64,000 nucleotides of DNA from Prinia subflava (Eukaryota; Chordata; Aves; Passeriformes; Cisticolidae), in assembly GCF_021018805.1 (NCBI RefSeq), contig NC_086248.1, forward strand, positions 53,325,485 through 53,389,484, written 5' to 3'. Numbering within the stretch: position 1 is the first letter of the stretch; every line of letters starts with the position of its first letter. The position numbers and the translations under genes were made by a program. Below, one piece after another: positions 62,482 to 64,000 of the stretch. The notes under the pieces are model-generated. The model was not told the DNA's origin. It saw nothing but the letters and a program-made list of their open reading frames with translations, and made no database searches.

Positions 62482-64000
62482 CTTTATATGAAGTTCAGAG
62501 TTATATACCAATGCAGTACAGAATCTGGAAAACATGAAAGCTAAAGCTTAAGGCATCACTTTATCTACAGCTTGTCTTTCTTCAAATCACAGGACAATGT
62601 ACGTAGGGAAAAAAAATATATATTCATACTGGTCCTGTAAAGACAGATGACAACCTATAATGTTTGAACAAAATAGCATGAGAAAGGATTAGGAATACTT
62701 TAGCTGAAAGAAATGATAAATTACTTGGTTCAACTTCCTGCCCTAAAATGTCTCAACACTTCCTCTCATTGGGATTTTGGTTGGGATCCCAAATTGAGCA
62801 TAACACCCTTGCTTGTTCCATTTTAGCTAGGACTGACTGTAATTATGTACAGACCCCACTCTTGTTTCCATACAGTGCAAAAACAAGAAGGAACAAAAAA
62901 AAACCAAAACAAACAAACAAAAAAAAACAAAAACAAAACCAAAAACAAAAACAAACAAACAAACAAAAAAAAAAAACAAAAAACCCCACAAAAAATTAGT
63001 GTATATATACATGTGATGTGTACATATCTGCGTGTATAGAGACAAAAAAGGAAAGCAGGCACTCGGAATTAGTGAGCTTTGATTTTCTCAAATGTTTCTC
63101 AAATGATGACCGAGGTAATGGCTCCAGCATTACATGAGTCTGGTTCTCCCAGACATATCTAAATGTATACAGCCTATGAGACAGCAGTCTAAGCCAAAAT
63201 ACATGCAGGCTGGCACTAAATGGCATTCTAGGAGAAACAGAATATCTAACACATAACTTATAGGAGGCTTTGCAGGCAGCATAATGCAACTTAAATCACC
63301 AGACCACTGTTATCTTCATTTCTGAATGTTGCAAATTACTTTCATCATCCACTTTCCACTCACTACAGGAGAAAGCTTAAAGAGACAGTTCACTTCTAAA
63401 AACCTAGGGGGGCTGACTGCAGATCACTTTGGGAAGACATTTTTAAACAGTTTTAAATTTGTCTTGGCCCTTTGTAAATCTAGTTCAGCTTTTGGCCAAC
63501 TTCTAATAGTAAATCAGGAATTCTTCACTTTCTGTCCCAACTGCTGTGAAATTTTGCTGTAAAATGAATTAAAATTGCAGAAATCCATCCAAAAGGTGGT
63601 TGAAAGGAGTACAGACTCCTGCACAGAAAAGGAAAAAGTATTTTCCACATTACAGTAGAAAAAAAGGCCCATGAAATTATTCAGGCCCAAACTGCTCTAT
63701 GCAGTGCCTGTTGCAGAAAGATAACAAAAGCTATCTTTCTCTGTTTTCTCTCATTTGATCTGTAGAAACATCATGTGTTTTGCAGGTCTAGAAGGCTGTG
63801 GAAGGGAAGCTGGAAAGTGAAAAGAAGCCTCCATAGAGCTATTTTTAGCAGGCTTATTTCTCTTCTCCTTAGGTGGTTGAATGGTCCCCTTCTGATGGAA
63901 GGAGAGGGAAGGAAGGAGTATAACCATAGAGAGAGGAGAAATAGAAGCTCTTTGCATGGAAAATACCATTAAACTTAAACTGTCAGAGTCTCATCCATGT
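62482..64000. other. Intergenic sequence, no gene seen
   Basis: There are no supported exons. An A-rich (AAAAC)n-like tract occupies 62880-62997. Open frames near 63750-63970 on both strands have no recognisable domain. Confidence 0.65.
62880..62997. repeat. A-rich (AAAC/AAAAC)n low-complexity tract
   Basis: The stretch is almost only A with regularly spaced C, giving Lys/Asn/Gln-rich or Phe/Leu/Val-rich artefact translations. Confidence 0.95.

Noticed and set aside
62748..63062. Lys/Asn-rich and Phe/Leu-rich open frames
   Set aside because: They are translations of an A-rich low-complexity tract.
1..64000. CRISPR array, bacterial operon or phage-like system
   Set aside because: There are no regularly spaced direct repeats with unique spacers and no dense gene packing. 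All positive evidence points to a bird nuclear genome.

Overview
The window looks like ordinary nuclear DNA of a bird, most likely a songbird (passerine). It contains CR1 retroposon fragments, a tRNA-Ile-headed SINE with a CR1 tail of the kind known from songbirds (TguSINE1-like), short LTR insertions, and exons of a vertebrate gene with long introns. It shows no bacterial or plasmid features and no CRISPR array.

One protein-coding gene is supported: ECHDC1 (ethylmalonyl-CoA decarboxylase, crotonase superfamily), on the minus strand across roughly 1-19,800 and running off the left edge. A CpG island at about 19,320-19,830 holds the likely promoter and a noncoding first exon ending at 19,640. 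Three coding exons follow at 11,470-11,685, 6,514-6,656 and 1,646-1,698. Their phases join exactly (1, 0, 2), giving 136 codons plus two bases. The last two exons of the family, with the GGG oxyanion-hole region and catalytic residues, lie beyond position 1. The middle coding exon ends in a GC donor (CAG|GCAAGT) rather than GT.

The introns hold antisense insertions: the SINE at 4,651-4,779 and a solo LTR at 14,826-15,567. They also hold a perfect 18-bp inverted repeat at 18,836-18,876.

From about 20,000 to 64,000 I see no convincing exon. This stretch behaves as an intergenic desert upstream of ECHDC1. In human the neighbour on this side is KIAA0408/SOGA3, which I do not find here. The desert contains a nested repeat (CR1 split by a 1,076-bp LTR at 37,669-38,744), another solo LTR at 62,143-62,481, older MIR-like and palindromic repeat fossils, microsatellites, a polypyrimidine block, a G-rich/poly-T block with quadruplex potential, and several hairpin-forming inverted repeats. 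I found no new biological system. The items most worth a second look are the GC-AG intron, the inverted repeats and the TTAA-ended mini-element.
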